Below, piece by piece: positions 40,577 to 49,242 of a stretch of 64,000 nucleotides of DNA. The DNA lies in contig NZ_SRLD01000008.1 of the NCBI RefSeq assembly GCF_004745955.1, positions 61,172 to 125,171 of the forward strand, written 5' to 3'. The position numbers and the translations under genes were made by a program. Every line of letters begins with the position of its first letter. The first letter of the stretch is position 1. Source of the stretch: Hymenobacter elongatus. GTDB lineage: Bacteria > Bacteroidota > Bacteroidia > Cytophagales > Hymenobacteraceae. The notes under the pieces were generated by a model, which saw only the letters and a list, made by a program, of their open reading frames with translations, was not told where the DNA came from and ran no database searches.

Positions 40577-43120
40577 TCAGAAGCGGGCAATAACCCGCAG
40601 ATTAATTACCCGCTGCGACAGATAGTTCGGAACGGCGTAGGTACGGGCATTTACATCCTGCACGTAGCTGTAGCCGGCCACGTTGTTAGCCGCCAGTACG
40701 TTCAGAATTTCCAGACCCAGCCACAGACTTTCCAGCTGCCCGACGCGGCGCGTTTCAGCGGCGGTGGTAGAAAGGGAAATCACCTTGGAGAAACCCAGAT
40801 CCACGCGCTTGTAGGAGCGGGTCAGTTTGGTGGTGCCGCGCTCCTCGGGCAGGCTGGGCGGACTGAAGGGCAGACCGGTACCGAACACGAAGTTGACGTA
40901 GCCCTTCACTGAAGGGTTACCCGGCAGCTGATCCTGAAAGAAGATACCGAAGTTCAGGCGCTGGTCGGAGGGCCGGCGGATGTAGCCCTGCGCGGTGCGC
41001 CCCACGACTTCACCGGTGGCCGCATATTGGGTGAGCGAGTCGCCTTCGATATTTTCACGGGTCGTTAGCAGGCCCAGGCTAAACCAGGATTCTACACCTT
41101 TCACAAACTCGCCGCTCACGCGCGTATCGAGGCCGGCAGCGTAGGCCGTGGCGTTGTTTTTGGCAAAATAGCGCAGCCGCACGTTGTCGATATCGTAGGG
41201 AATGACGTCGGTCAGGTACTTGAAATACAGCTCGCTGGTGAACACGAAAGGCCGGCTCCACTGCCGGAAACGCAACTCGTTGCCGGCAATAAAATGCAGG
41301 GAGCGTTGGGCCCGCAGCTCCGGATTCAGGGCCGCCTGCTGCACAAGCACATCCTTAGGCGTCGCCTGGGTGCCACGGGTCTGGTCGCGCAGCTCGCGGT
41401 AAAACGGCGGCTGGTAGTACAGGCCGGTCGCAAACTTGAACGACAGATTGGGGTTGCGCCGGGTGATGAAGGAATACTGCACCCGCGGGCTCACCGTCAG
41501 CTGCCGGTTCACCGACCAGTAGCTGGTGCGCACGCCGTAGGTGAGCGTGCGCAGCGTGTCGAACTCCACGGTGTGCTGGGCGTAGCCCTGGTAGCGGGTG
41601 CTGGCCAGGCTCAGGTCCGACAGCAGCCGGGTGCGGCGGTAGTCGGGCACAAAATCGGCGGAGTCGACGAAACTATACTCGTTGAGCTGATCTTCGATTT
41701 TCTCCCGGCCCACCTTTGCCCCCCAGCGCACTGTGTGCCGGGTGCCGGGCGTCCAGCGCCCCCGGGCTTCCAGCGTGGCCACGCGGGCCAGCAGGTTATT
41801 GCGCGAGTGGTCGAAGCGCGAGCCTACGTCGCGCTGCCGCACGGCCTGGTTGAAATCCGGCGAGTTCGGGTCGCGGTTAATTTCGGCGAAGCTGTAGGCA
41901 GCCTCCACGTCGCGGTACTCAAACTCGCGGGAAATGAGAGCCCCGGCCAGCAGCTCGCCCTGCAGGTTGTCCGAAAAGTTGTGGCGCAGATTGAGCCCTC
42001 CCTGATAGGTATCGTACTGCATCCGCTCCCGCCCGTTGTAGGCAATAAAGAGGCGGGTGAACTGATTGGTAGAAGTGCTGAACGTGGCCTGACCCGATTC
42101 GGGGTTGAAGCGAAAATCGTTGTGGGCAAAGGTCGTCAGCAGGCCCAGGCTGGTGCGCTCGGGGTTGTCTTTGGGGCCCAGCGCGGCATTGATGTAGGCC
42201 TGCCCATCGTAGAAGGTCGGATTGTAGCCGCCCTGCTGCTGCTTCAGGGAGCGGAGCACGTAGGTGGCGTTTTTGTAGCGAATGCCGGCCAGGTAGCTGA
42301 TGCGCTTATTGGGCGACGTAGCCTCCACGTGCATCGTGCCTCCCACCAGGCTGGCCGTGGCCGAGCCGCCAAAGCGCTGGGGCTTCTTGTACTCGATGCT
42401 CAGCACCGAGGAAAGTCGGTCGCCAAACTTGGGCTGCCAGCCGCCGGACGAAAACTCGATGCGGTCTACCAGATCGGGATTCACAAAGCTCAGGCCTTCC
42501 TGCTGGGCCGAGGTCACCAGAAACGGGCGGTACACCTCAATACCATTGACATACACCAGGTTTTCGTCGTAGTTGCCGCCCCGCACGGTATAGGTGCTCG
42601 TCAGCTCATTATTAGCGACCACGCCCGGCAGCGTCGTCAGAATCTTGTTGAAGTCGCCGAAAGCCGACGGCAGTTCCTTAACCGAGCGTGGATCGATGCG
42701 CACTACGCTGACCTGCTCGCGGGTATTGGTTTCGTCGTTGCGCGCCCGCACAGTTACTTCGCTCATGGCCCGTGGCGCCAGCGCCAACGTAATACTCAGC
42801 TCCCGGTTTTCGGCCAGATTCAAGACCAGGCGCTGCGGCTGGTAGCCCAGGCGGCGCGTGACCAGCGTGGGCGGCTTGCCCGTCAGGGGCCGCACTACAC
42901 TCAGGGCAAACCGGCCCGCATCGTCCGTATTGGTGCCCCCAGGCTGGCCTTCCACTCCCACGCTTACTTGTTCGAGCGGCGTGCCCGCCGCATCGCGCAC
43001 GGTGCCGGTAATGAGCACCCGGGCGGCTTGCTGGGCCAGGGCCGCGCCACGTGGGGTAAGCACCAACAGGACGCAGAGCAGACAAACCCGCAACGGCAGA
43101 GAGATACTATAGCGCTGCAT
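40577..43120 (-). CDS. TonB-dependent receptor with carboxypeptidase-regulatory-like domain
   Basis: An 847-residue outer-membrane receptor. A signal peptide (to about residue 30, ALAQQ) precedes a CarboxypepD_reg-like domain (VLITGTVRDAAGTPLEQVSV, about 35-110). A plug follows (FGDFNKILTTLPGVVANNEL, YTVRGGNYDENLVYVNGIEV), and then the barrel. VRGGNYDENLVYVNGIEVYR is typical of a Bacteroidota subgroup of unknown substrate. The C-terminus ends in Phe (VINLRVIARF). Its ATG overlaps the rpe stop codon (TAATG), so translation is probably coupled. The metabolic link to rpe is unclear. Confidence 0.92.
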   Translation of the reverse strand: MQRYSISLPLRVCLLCVLLVLTPRGAALAQQAARVLITGTVRDAAGTPLEQVSVGVEGQPGGTNTDDAGRFALSVVRPLTGKPPTLVTRRLGYQPQRLVLNLAENRELSITLALAPRAMSEVTVRARNDETNTREQVSVVRIDPRSVKELPSAFGDFNKILTTLPGVVANNELTSTYTVRGGNYDENLVYVNGIEVYRPFLVTSAQQEGLSFVNPDLVDRIEFSSGGWQPKFGDRLSSVLSIEYKKPQRFGGSATASLVGGTMHVEATSPNKRISYLAGIRYKNATYVLRSLKQQQGGYNPTFYDGQAYINAALGPKDNPERTSLGLLTTFAHNDFRFNPESGQATFSTSTNQFTRLFIAYNGRERMQYDTYQGGLNLRHNFSDNLQGELLAGALISREFEYRDVEAAYSFAEINRDPNSPDFNQAVRQRDVGSRFDHSRNNLLARVATLEARGRWTPGTRHTVRWGAKVGREKIEDQLNEYSFVDSADFVPDYRRTRLLSDLSLASTRYQGYAQHTVEFDTLRTLTYGVRTSYWSVNRQLTVSPRVQYSFITRRNPNLSFKFATGLYYQPPFYRELRDQTRGTQATPKDVLVQQAALNPELRAQRSLHFIAGNELRFRQWSRPFVFTSELYFKYLTDVIPYDIDNVRLRYFAKNNATAYAAGLDTRVSGEFVKGVESWFSLGLLTTRENIEGDSLTQYAATGEVVGRTAQGYIRRPSDQRLNFGIFFQDQLPGNPSVKGYVNFVFGTGLPFSPPSLPEERGTTKLTRSYKRVDLGFSKVISLSTTAAETRRVGQLESLWLGLEILNVLAANNVAGYSYVQDVNARTYAVPNYLSQRVINLRVIARF

Positions 43121-43824
43121 TAGCGGGCCGGCTGGGTTTCAGCTACCAGCGCGTTCAGCTGCTGGCGCATGGTGGCCAGCGTGGCCACCGGGTCGGGCGA
43201 GTTGAAAACGAAGCTGCCCGCCACCAGCACGTCGGCCCCCGCTTCGACCAGCGCGGCAGCGTTATCGAGGCTTACCCCGCCGTCAATTTCAATCAGGGCC
43301 GAGGAGTTATAGTCAACAATCAACTCTTTCAGGGCCGCTACTTTGCGCAGGGTGTTGGGAATAAACGACTGCCCGCCAAAGCCCGGATTCACCGACATAA
43401 TGCACACCAGGTCGAGGTCGGCAATGATGTCTTCCAGCACGGCCACCGGCGTATGCGGATTCAGGGCCACGCCCGCCCGGCAGCCCAGGGCCTTGATTTG
43501 CTGCACCACCCGGTGCAGATGCGGGCAGGCTTCATAGTGCACCGTAATGTTGGCCGCTCCCGCGTCGCGGAAAGCCGCCAGATACTGCTGCGGCTCCTCT
43601 ATCATCAGGTGCACGTCCAGCGGCTGCTGGGCGTGGCGGTGAATGGCCTGCAGCACCGGAATGCCGAAGGAGATATTGGGCACGAAGCGGCCGTCCATCA
43701 CGTCGCAATGCAGCCAGTCGGCGGCGCTGCCAGCCAGACGCTCGGTTTCGTGTTGGAGGTTGCCAAAATCGGCGGCAAGCAGAGAAGGGGCCAGCAAAGG
43801 CACTATACGACGGGACGAATTCAT
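43120..43824 (-). CDS. rpe: Ribulose-phosphate 3-epimerase
   Basis: A 234-residue TIM-barrel metalloenzyme of the pentose phosphate pathway. Family signatures are LLAPSLLAADFGNL, WLHCDVMDGRFVPNISFG (metal-binding His and Asp), LDVHLMIEEPQQYL, MSVNPGFGGQSFIPNTL and EIDGGVSLDNAA. The ATG at 43824 is supported by a near-consensus promoter element four bases upstream. The longer ORF to 43896 has no support. Confidence 0.97.
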   Translation of the reverse strand: MNSSRRIVPLLAPSLLAADFGNLQHETERLAGSAADWLHCDVMDGRFVPNISFGIPVLQAIHRHAQQPLDVHLMIEEPQQYLAAFRDAGAANITVHYEACPHLHRVVQQIKALGCRAGVALNPHTPVAVLEDIIADLDLVCIMSVNPGFGGQSFIPNTLRKVAALKELIVDYNSSALIEIDGGVSLDNAAALVEAGADVLVAGSFVFNSPDPVATLATMRQQLNALVAETQPAR

Positions 43825-43828
43825 AGCG

Positions 43829-43836
43829 CGAAGGTA
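43829..43836 (-). promoter_or_regulatory. Promoter -7-like element four bases from the rpe ATG
   Basis: The minus strand reads TACCTTCG, then CGCT, then ATG. It is one base off TACCTTTG, with the same 4-nt spacing as at 14681 and 22609. This again suggests a leaderless mRNA. Confidence 0.4.
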
Positions 43837-44019
43837 ACGGTTTGGGGGGCAGGTTTTAGTATATGCACCCCGGGCCCAGCCCCGCTTTTCTTTCACCTAC
43901 TACGCTCCGGTGCCGCACGATACAGCACCCCCTCGGCCCGGCTCTGCTACAGCCAGACCGCGAGGGTGCGGAAAAGTGTACCGCCGCCAGCGGTAGTACA
44001 TCGAGGTGCCAAACAAAGG

Positions 44020-44343
44020 TTACTTGTCGGCTTTTTTCCAGGCCTGCCAGTCCAGCCCCCCATCTTCGCGCTTGCGCAGAAACACCGTCTGATCATCCTT
44101 CTGGGTTTTGCCGAAAGTGACATCGCCCCGGCAGTCGAGGCATTTGACGGACGTGTACTTGAATTTGTCCTGGGCCACGCGCGAGGACAAGTCCAGATTG
44201 TCGGAGCCGCACAGACCGCAGGTCACTACATCGGGAAAGCTGAGCCGGTCGTACTCCGCCACCACGTCGTGGAAGTTCGTGCCCTGCACCGTGAAATGAA
44301 ACTGGCGGCGCCCAATGCGCTTGGTGACCATTAATTGTAACAT
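44020..44343 (-). CDS. Small zinc-ribbon-like protein
   Basis: A 107-residue protein of unknown function. CGLC (about residue 41) and CLDC (about 67) form a two-CxxC zinc-ribbon pattern about 22 residues apart, flanked by basic segments (VTKRIGRRQFHF, LRKREDGGLDWQAWKKADK). This suggests nucleic-acid binding, which is inference. The ATG at 44343 (MLQLMVTKRIG) was chosen; a second ATG four codons later is also possible. The frame stays open to 44511, but that part is AT-rich and hydrophobic and looks non-coding. Confidence 0.7.
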   Translation of the reverse strand: MLQLMVTKRIGRRQFHFTVQGTNFHDVVAEYDRLSFPDVVTCGLCGSDNLDLSSRVAQDKFKYTSVKCLDCRGDVTFGKTQKDDQTVFLRKREDGGLDWQAWKKADK

Positions 44344-44436
44344 GCCGGAAGGAGTAAAAGGGGTATGAAGTAGGCAGAAAGATACTAATATCCTTGGCTT
44401 TAGCCAACACCTGAAAGCAGGATTTAATTGCATAAA

Positions 44437-44490
44437 AACGCCGAAACAGCAAACCAAGCCCCAAATAGAGTGATTCACCGTTTCGGCGTT
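44437..44490. terminator. Possible terminator hairpin after the subtilase gene
   Basis: AACGCCGAAAC (44437-44447) pairs with GTTTCGGCGTT (44480-44490) across a 32-nt loop. On the minus strand the stem is followed by TTTTATGC. The long loop makes the call weak. Confidence 0.4.
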
Positions 44491-44511
44491 AACTATTTTC
44501 TTTAGCAGCAA

Positions 44512-46209
44512 TTACAATTTCACGAACCGTACTGTTCGCTGCCCCTTGCTGCTGCTGATGGTGCAGGTATATATCCCTTTGGCCAACGGGCCGGGCCGCA
44601 GCTGCACCTGCGCGGCAGTAGTAGCGGGGAGCTGCTGCTCAGCCACCATGGCTCCGCGGGCATCCACTATCCGCACGCTGAGCGGCTGGCCCTGGAAGGA
44701 AGGTGTAAGCTGCACGAATAGCTCATCGGTACTAGGATTGGGATATACCGCCAGATTCTCCACGCCCGCCTCCGGAGTGCCGTTCGACAAGGGAGTACCG
44801 GGTTTGGCTAGCGCATAGGCCCGCACAAAATCGGGAATACCGTAGCCGAGCAAGTTGTCGGGAGCCGTGGCCTGGGAGCCGGAACGCTGCAGGAAGCTGA
44901 TAACCTGCTGGGCCGTCAGGTCGCGGTTGGCCTGCCAGAAGCCCGCCGCCATACCAGCCATAATCGGGCACGAAAAGGAAGTACCATTGGCCCGCGAAGC
45001 CGCGCCCGAAGGCGTCAGAATGGCGGCCTGGGAGCCCTGGGCCGCGACGTTGGGCTTGATGCGCCCATCGGCCGTGGGGCCTACGGAGCTGAAGCCCGCC
45101 CGCCGCAGCCCAGCATCTACCGCGCCCACGGTCAGAATGGAGTCGGCATCGGCAGGAGCCGTTACGTAGCGCCAGCTGCTGCCGCCTTCGTTGCCGGCGC
45201 TGTTCACGACCAGTATTCCGACGCGGGCGGCTACGGCGGCGGCGCGGGTCGAAATGGCCGTGCGCCCGTTCAGATCGGCATAGCTGTAGTCCTTGGTCGG
45301 GTCGTCGAAGGTGGTGTAGCCCAAGGACGAGCTGATGATGTCCACGCCCACCGAATCAGAGTATTCGGCCGCAATGAGCCAGTTCATTTCCTCTACCGGA
45401 CTTTCCGGCACGACGTCTTCGGTGATGCACAAATGATAGGTAGCCTTGGGAGCCGTACCGATGAAGAAGCCCGCCTGATTGGCCGCCATAGTTGACAAGC
45501 AATTGGTACCGTGGTTATTCCGCAGGTACACATCCTTGTTTTTGTCGATAAAATTGAACGTGCTGGCCAAGCGCTGCTCCTGAAACAGGGGCGCGAAAGC
45601 CGGAATCTGGTTCACGCCCGGGAAGCCGGCATCGAAAACGGCAATATGGATGCCCTCCCCCCGGAAATTGGCGCTGTGCATGGCCACGGCCCCAATCATA
45701 TTGTTCTGGCCGTAGGCCGTGCCGTAGTCGGCGGGAGCGGCCGCGCGCTCCTGGGGCAGCACCGGCTCAGGGGTCCGCTTACGGTCGGCGCCGGCGGTCT
45801 GCGGGGCGCGGTTGAGCGTCACGACGCTGCGCACGAACGGCAGGGTTTGAATCGTAGCCAGCGTGGTGGAGTCGCACTCGACCACGGCCGCGTTGAACCA
45901 CCGGGAAGTGTACCAGAGCTGAGCTTTGGGCACGGCTTTCACCTGGGCCACGTAGCTGGGGTTCACCGGCAGGTCGCGGGGCAGCACGCTGATGTTTTGG
46001 CGGGCACGGCGCTGAATGGAGCGCGCCGACAGATACGCCTGGGGCTGGGCCACAGTGAAGGGCGAGCCGGCTTTGTCGCGGAAGTATACGAGGTGCTTGC
46101 GCACAGTGGGCACGGCCCGCACGGCGGGCGAGGGCACGTCGGAGCCCGCCGCAGCGGCCGACAGGGAACCCAGGCTCAGGCCCGAGAACAACAGAGTAGA
46201 AAAACGCAT
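44512..46209 (-). CDS. Subtilisin-like (S8) serine protease with T9SS sorting domain
   Basis: A 565-residue secreted protease. A signal peptide (about 1-22) and prodomain-like region (about 35-140) precede the catalytic domain. The triad is D193 (HIAVFDAGFPGV), H233 (NNHGTNCLST) and S411 (NGTSFSCPIMAG), with oxyanion-hole N340 in SAGN. The last 80 residues, from LAVYPNPSTDELFVQ to GQRTVRFVKL, are a type A T9SS C-terminal sorting domain. The protein should therefore cross the outer membrane and be anchored or released. It is a single gene on this strand. Confidence 0.94.
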   Translation of the reverse strand: MRFSTLLFSGLSLGSLSAAAAGSDVPSPAVRAVPTVRKHLVYFRDKAGSPFTVAQPQAYLSARSIQRRARQNISVLPRDLPVNPSYVAQVKAVPKAQLWYTSRWFNAAVVECDSTTLATIQTLPFVRSVVTLNRAPQTAGADRKRTPEPVLPQERAAAPADYGTAYGQNNMIGAVAMHSANFRGEGIHIAVFDAGFPGVNQIPAFAPLFQEQRLASTFNFIDKNKDVYLRNNHGTNCLSTMAANQAGFFIGTAPKATYHLCITEDVVPESPVEEMNWLIAAEYSDSVGVDIISSSLGYTTFDDPTKDYSYADLNGRTAISTRAAAVAARVGILVVNSAGNEGGSSWRYVTAPADADSILTVGAVDAGLRRAGFSSVGPTADGRIKPNVAAQGSQAAILTPSGAASRANGTSFSCPIMAGMAAGFWQANRDLTAQQVISFLQRSGSQATAPDNLLGYGIPDFVRAYALAKPGTPLSNGTPEAGVENLAVYPNPSTDELFVQLTPSFQGQPLSVRIVDARGAMVAEQQLPATTAAQVQLRPGPLAKGIYTCTISSSKGQRTVRFVKL

Positions 46210-46314
46210 TCGTAGTGGGTGGAGTTAGCTTGCGGGAAGATACTAAACTGTCCGCTTTTCGGCGGCCGGCTGCCCGCTGCGACCCGGGCGAAGAAATCGC
46301 CGACACCGGGCACG

Positions 46315-46346
46315 AAAAAGGCGACAGGTGAAATACACCTGTCGCC
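46315..46346 (-). terminator. Rho-independent terminator for the lipoprotein gene
   Basis: Read on the minus strand, an 11-bp stem GGCGACAGGTG with its complement around a TATTT loop is followed by TTTTT. It lies 46 bp after the stop of the gene at 46392. Confidence 0.85.
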
Positions 46347-46391
46347 GGAATTACGTTGCAGCTACCGCTATTAATCTGGGTGCTCTTCGCC

Positions 46392-47147
46392 CTACAGCTT
46401 TCCTTCCTCAAGCAGAACCTCTACCCGCGACTGCCCCTGATAAATCCGAGTGTTGGTGCGGGAACACGTCTGGGCCTGCTGGTCGCAGTAGTTGAAGCGC
46501 CGCCGCACCCGGTACACCGGCCCGATGCCTTTGGCGTACACCTGGGTATACTTCGACAGGTAATACTCGTCGTCGAAGCCGGTGATGTTGTCATCGATCA
46601 GAGCCGTGGTCAGCGTCTGCTCGTAGCGGTAGGTTTTGCCCCCCGTCGTAACCTGGAAGGGCTCTCCTACTTTTTCATAGCGCCGGCTTTCATCTTCCTG
46701 CTTAATAACAGTATCGACCGCGCTAAAAGCCGTCATGTTCCAGGCACGGTCTTTTCGCACCGGAAACACCAGCTCCACAGTGCGGCGGTTGTTGCGCGTC
46801 AGTACCAGAGCGCCCTCGGTGGGCGTAACCACCATTACGCTGTCGTCGCGCCAGGCATCGGTGGGCAACAGGCGCTTGGCCCGCACCAGGCGGTAGCCCG
46901 TGACGCCCGCCGCCCCCGTGATTGGGTCCGTAATCGTTTCCCGAAACTGGTAGGTCGTTACTTGCCTTTGGTAGTTTGCCCACAGCGTATCGGACACCGC
47001 GTAAATGCGGTAGCGGCCTACTTCCAGCGGGTAGTAGTCGGTGCCCGACTCGGGGCCCGGTACCGACTCGTTCTGGCAGCCGGCCAGGGCCAGGACGGCC
47101 ACTGGAACCAGCTGGAATAATTTTCTGCGAGAGAAATAGCGCGTCAT
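46392..47147 (-). CDS. Uncharacterised lipoprotein
   Basis: A 251-residue predicted lipoprotein, with signal MTRYFSRRKLFQLVPVAVLA and lipobox LALAGC. The mature part is beta-rich (YYPLEVGRYRIYAVSDTLWA; GFDDEYYLSKYTQVYAKGIG) and ends with two extra cysteines in FNYCDQQAQTCSR. It resembles Bacteroidota lipoproteins of unknown role. It lies 18 bp downstream of mnmA and is probably co-transcribed. Confidence 0.75.
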   Translation of the reverse strand: MTRYFSRRKLFQLVPVAVLALAGCQNESVPGPESGTDYYPLEVGRYRIYAVSDTLWANYQRQVTTYQFRETITDPITGAAGVTGYRLVRAKRLLPTDAWRDDSVMVVTPTEGALVLTRNNRRTVELVFPVRKDRAWNMTAFSAVDTVIKQEDESRRYEKVGEPFQVTTGGKTYRYEQTLTTALIDDNITGFDDEYYLSKYTQVYAKGIGPVYRVRRRFNYCDQQAQTCSRTNTRIYQGQSRVEVLLEEGKL

Positions 47148-47165
47148 TAGCTTACTCGTATACTA

Positions 47166-48320
47166 TTAGGCTGTAACGGAAGGGGCGAAAGTACGGGCGG
47201 GCACCTCCGCAATGGTGTGGCGCTCAATCCAGCCGCCACCGAGCACATCTTGCCCGTCGTAGAAAACGGCGGCCTGCCCCGGCGTAATGGCGTGCACCGG
47301 CTCCTCGAAATACACCCGGATCTTGTCGCCCACCTGTTCCAGAAACGCCGGTGCGCCATCGTGGTTGTAGCGGACTTTGGTGGTAGCCGGCACCAGGCCC
47401 CGGCCTTCCAGGGAGGCTAGCTTGCCCATATTGAGCTTGCCCACCAGCGTGGCCGTGCTGGCCAGCTCGTCGTAATTGCCGAGCACGACCTGATTGCTAT
47501 CGGGGCGAATTTCGGTGACGTAGGCCGGGAAGCCCAACGCTATGCCCAGGCCCTTGCGCTGCCCGATGGTGTAGAACGGATAGCCCTCGTGGTGGCCCAG
47601 CACGGTGCCGTCGCGCAATACGTACTCGCCCCCGGCCACGCGCGCCTCCAGCCCCGCTACCCGCCGCCGCAGAAAGCCCCGGTAGTCGTTGTCCGGAATA
47701 AAACAGATTTCGTAGCTCTCGGGCTTGTTCACGAGCTCCGTGAAGCCCCGCCGGCGCGCCTCGTCGTAGATTTCGGTTTTGCGCATGCCGCCCAGCGGAA
47801 AAATGGTGCGCGCCAGGCTCTCCTGCGACACGCCCCACAGCGCGTACGACTGGTCCTTATGCTCGTCGAGGCCCTTGCTGATTACGTAACGGCCCGCTTC
47901 CTGCCGGATGTTGGCGTAGTGGCCCGTAGCAATGTAGTGGCAGCCGAGCTGGTCGGCCCGGCGCAGCAAGGCGTCCCACTTGATGTGCGTATTGCAGAGC
48001 ACGCACGGATTGGGGGTGCGGCCGGCCAAATATTCCTCCGTGAAGTTGTCGATAACAAAGTCACCGAATTCGTCGCGGATGTCGATGATGTAGTGCGGAA
48101 AGCCCAGCTCCACGGCTATCTGCCGGGCATCGTTAATGGAGTCGAGCGAGCAGCAGCCGGTTTCCTTTTTCGAGCCCCCGGCCGAGGCATAATCCCAGGT
48201 CTTCATCGTCATGCCCACCACCTCGTAGCCCTGCTCGTGCAGCAGCACTGCGGCCACGGAGCTGTCGATGCCGCCGCTCATAGCGACCAGTACCCGTCCT
48301 TTCGTCCCTGAAGTATTCAT
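47166..48320 (-). CDS. mnmA: tRNA-specific 2-thiouridylase MnmA
   Basis: A 384-residue enzyme that thiolates U34 of tRNAs for Lys, Glu and Gln. The PP-loop is SGGIDSSVAAVLL. The catalytic cysteine pair lies in PNPCVLCNTHIKW and SYEICFIPDNDY. GQRKGLGIALG marks the central domain. The ATG at 48320 gives the standard length. CCSLDSINDARQIA and the SAGGSKKETGCC insert are typical of Bacteroidota enzymes. Confidence 0.96.
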   Translation of the reverse strand: MNTSGTKGRVLVAMSGGIDSSVAAVLLHEQGYEVVGMTMKTWDYASAGGSKKETGCCSLDSINDARQIAVELGFPHYIIDIRDEFGDFVIDNFTEEYLAGRTPNPCVLCNTHIKWDALLRRADQLGCHYIATGHYANIRQEAGRYVISKGLDEHKDQSYALWGVSQESLARTIFPLGGMRKTEIYDEARRRGFTELVNKPESYEICFIPDNDYRGFLRRRVAGLEARVAGGEYVLRDGTVLGHHEGYPFYTIGQRKGLGIALGFPAYVTEIRPDSNQVVLGNYDELASTATLVGKLNMGKLASLEGRGLVPATTKVRYNHDGAPAFLEQVGDKIRVYFEEPVHAITPGQAAVFYDGQDVLGGGWIERHTIAEVPARTFAPSVTA

Positions 48321-48369
48321 AACGTACAAAAGCCACTTGGCCCGCTGAAAGTTTCCGGGCCGTGAGATA

Positions 48370-48377
48370 CAAAGGTA
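48370..48377 (-). promoter_or_regulatory. Promoter -7 element upstream of mnmA
   Basis: On the minus strand TACCTTTG ends 49 nt before the mnmA ATG at 48320. It marks the likely start of the mnmA-lipoprotein transcript. Confidence 0.5.
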
Positions 48378-48593
48378 GGCAGTCCAGAGTTGCGAACCGA
48401 CGCCGCCGCGCCGGGTGGTCCGAGCTGCCCAGCGCAGCCTGTGTTGGGCCACCGGCGGGCCATTTTTCACGACTTCTCCCGGCGGGCTTTTACGGGCTTC
48501 CCGCAGGGGCAGTAGTTACGCACTGGGTTTTTATGCCGAATATTACCGCGTTATCTTCCTTTTCTCCTGTTCAATTCGCTTAGCTTCTCGTCC

Positions 48594-49220
48594 ATGCCTC
48601 TGATTACCTCTGTGCTTGTACGCGGCATCAACAACCTGTCGGACGCGCGCTACTGCGCCGGTATGGGTGCCGACTACCTCACCTTCCGCCTCGATCCGGC
48701 CTTGCCCGGCTATCTGGAGCCGGCGCTGGTGCAGGAGCTAAGCGGCTGGGTAGCCGGCGTGCAGCTGGTAGGAGAATTTGACACGCTGTCGATTCCGGAA
48801 ATCAATGCCCTGGCCGCTACCTGCGGGCTGCACCACGTGCTACTGCACCGCCGACGCACCGCCGAGGAATTGTCGCAGCTGGCCGTGCCGGCGCTGAAGC
48901 TAATTAAGTGGATTCCGGATATGCTGGCCGAGGACGTTGAAAAGCGGTTCCGCGACCAGCAGGCCCACGTGGCGGGGTTCGTGCTGGCCACAGCCCCGCC
49001 CGAGCCACTCTCGGCCATGCAGCGGGCGCAGCTTACCCAGCAGGCCCGCACCTACAAGCTCTGGCTGGGCACGGCTTTCGCGACGGCCGTGAGTGTGCGG
49101 CAGTTCGTGCAGGAAATACAGCCGGCGGGCATCGTGCTCGAAGGCGGCGAGGAAATTAAGACCGGCCTGCGCGACTTTTCGGAGATGGAAGCCATTTTCG
49201 AACAGCTGGAAGACGAGTAG
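48594..49220 (+). CDS. Phosphoribosylanthranilate-isomerase-like protein lacking catalytic residues
   Basis: A 208-residue TIM-barrel protein aligned by eye with TrpF. VLVRGINNLSDARYCAGMGA matches the usual V-K-I-C-G-I start, but the catalytic cysteine position is Arg. VAGFVLATAPPEPL matches the loop that normally reads L-L-D-T, with Ala in place of the catalytic Asp. GIVLEGGEEIKTGLRDFSEM resembles the phosphate-binding end. It is therefore probably not an isomerase and may bind a phosphorylated ligand. No other trp gene is nearby. It diverges from mnmA. Confidence 0.65.
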   Translation: MPLITSVLVRGINNLSDARYCAGMGADYLTFRLDPALPGYLEPALVQELSGWVAGVQLVGEFDTLSIPEINALAATCGLHHVLLHRRRTAEELSQLAVPALKLIKWIPDMLAEDVEKRFRDQQAHVAGFVLATAPPEPLSAMQRAQLTQQARTYKLWLGTAFATAVSVRQFVQEIQPAGIVLEGGEEIKTGLRDFSEMEAIFEQLEDE

Positions 49221-49242
49221 CCCCTCCCGGCCTGCGCCGAAA

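Noticed and set aside
44344..44511. N-terminal extension of the zinc-ribbon protein
   Set aside because: AT-rich, hydrophobic translation with no family signal, overlapping the hairpin after the subtilase gene.
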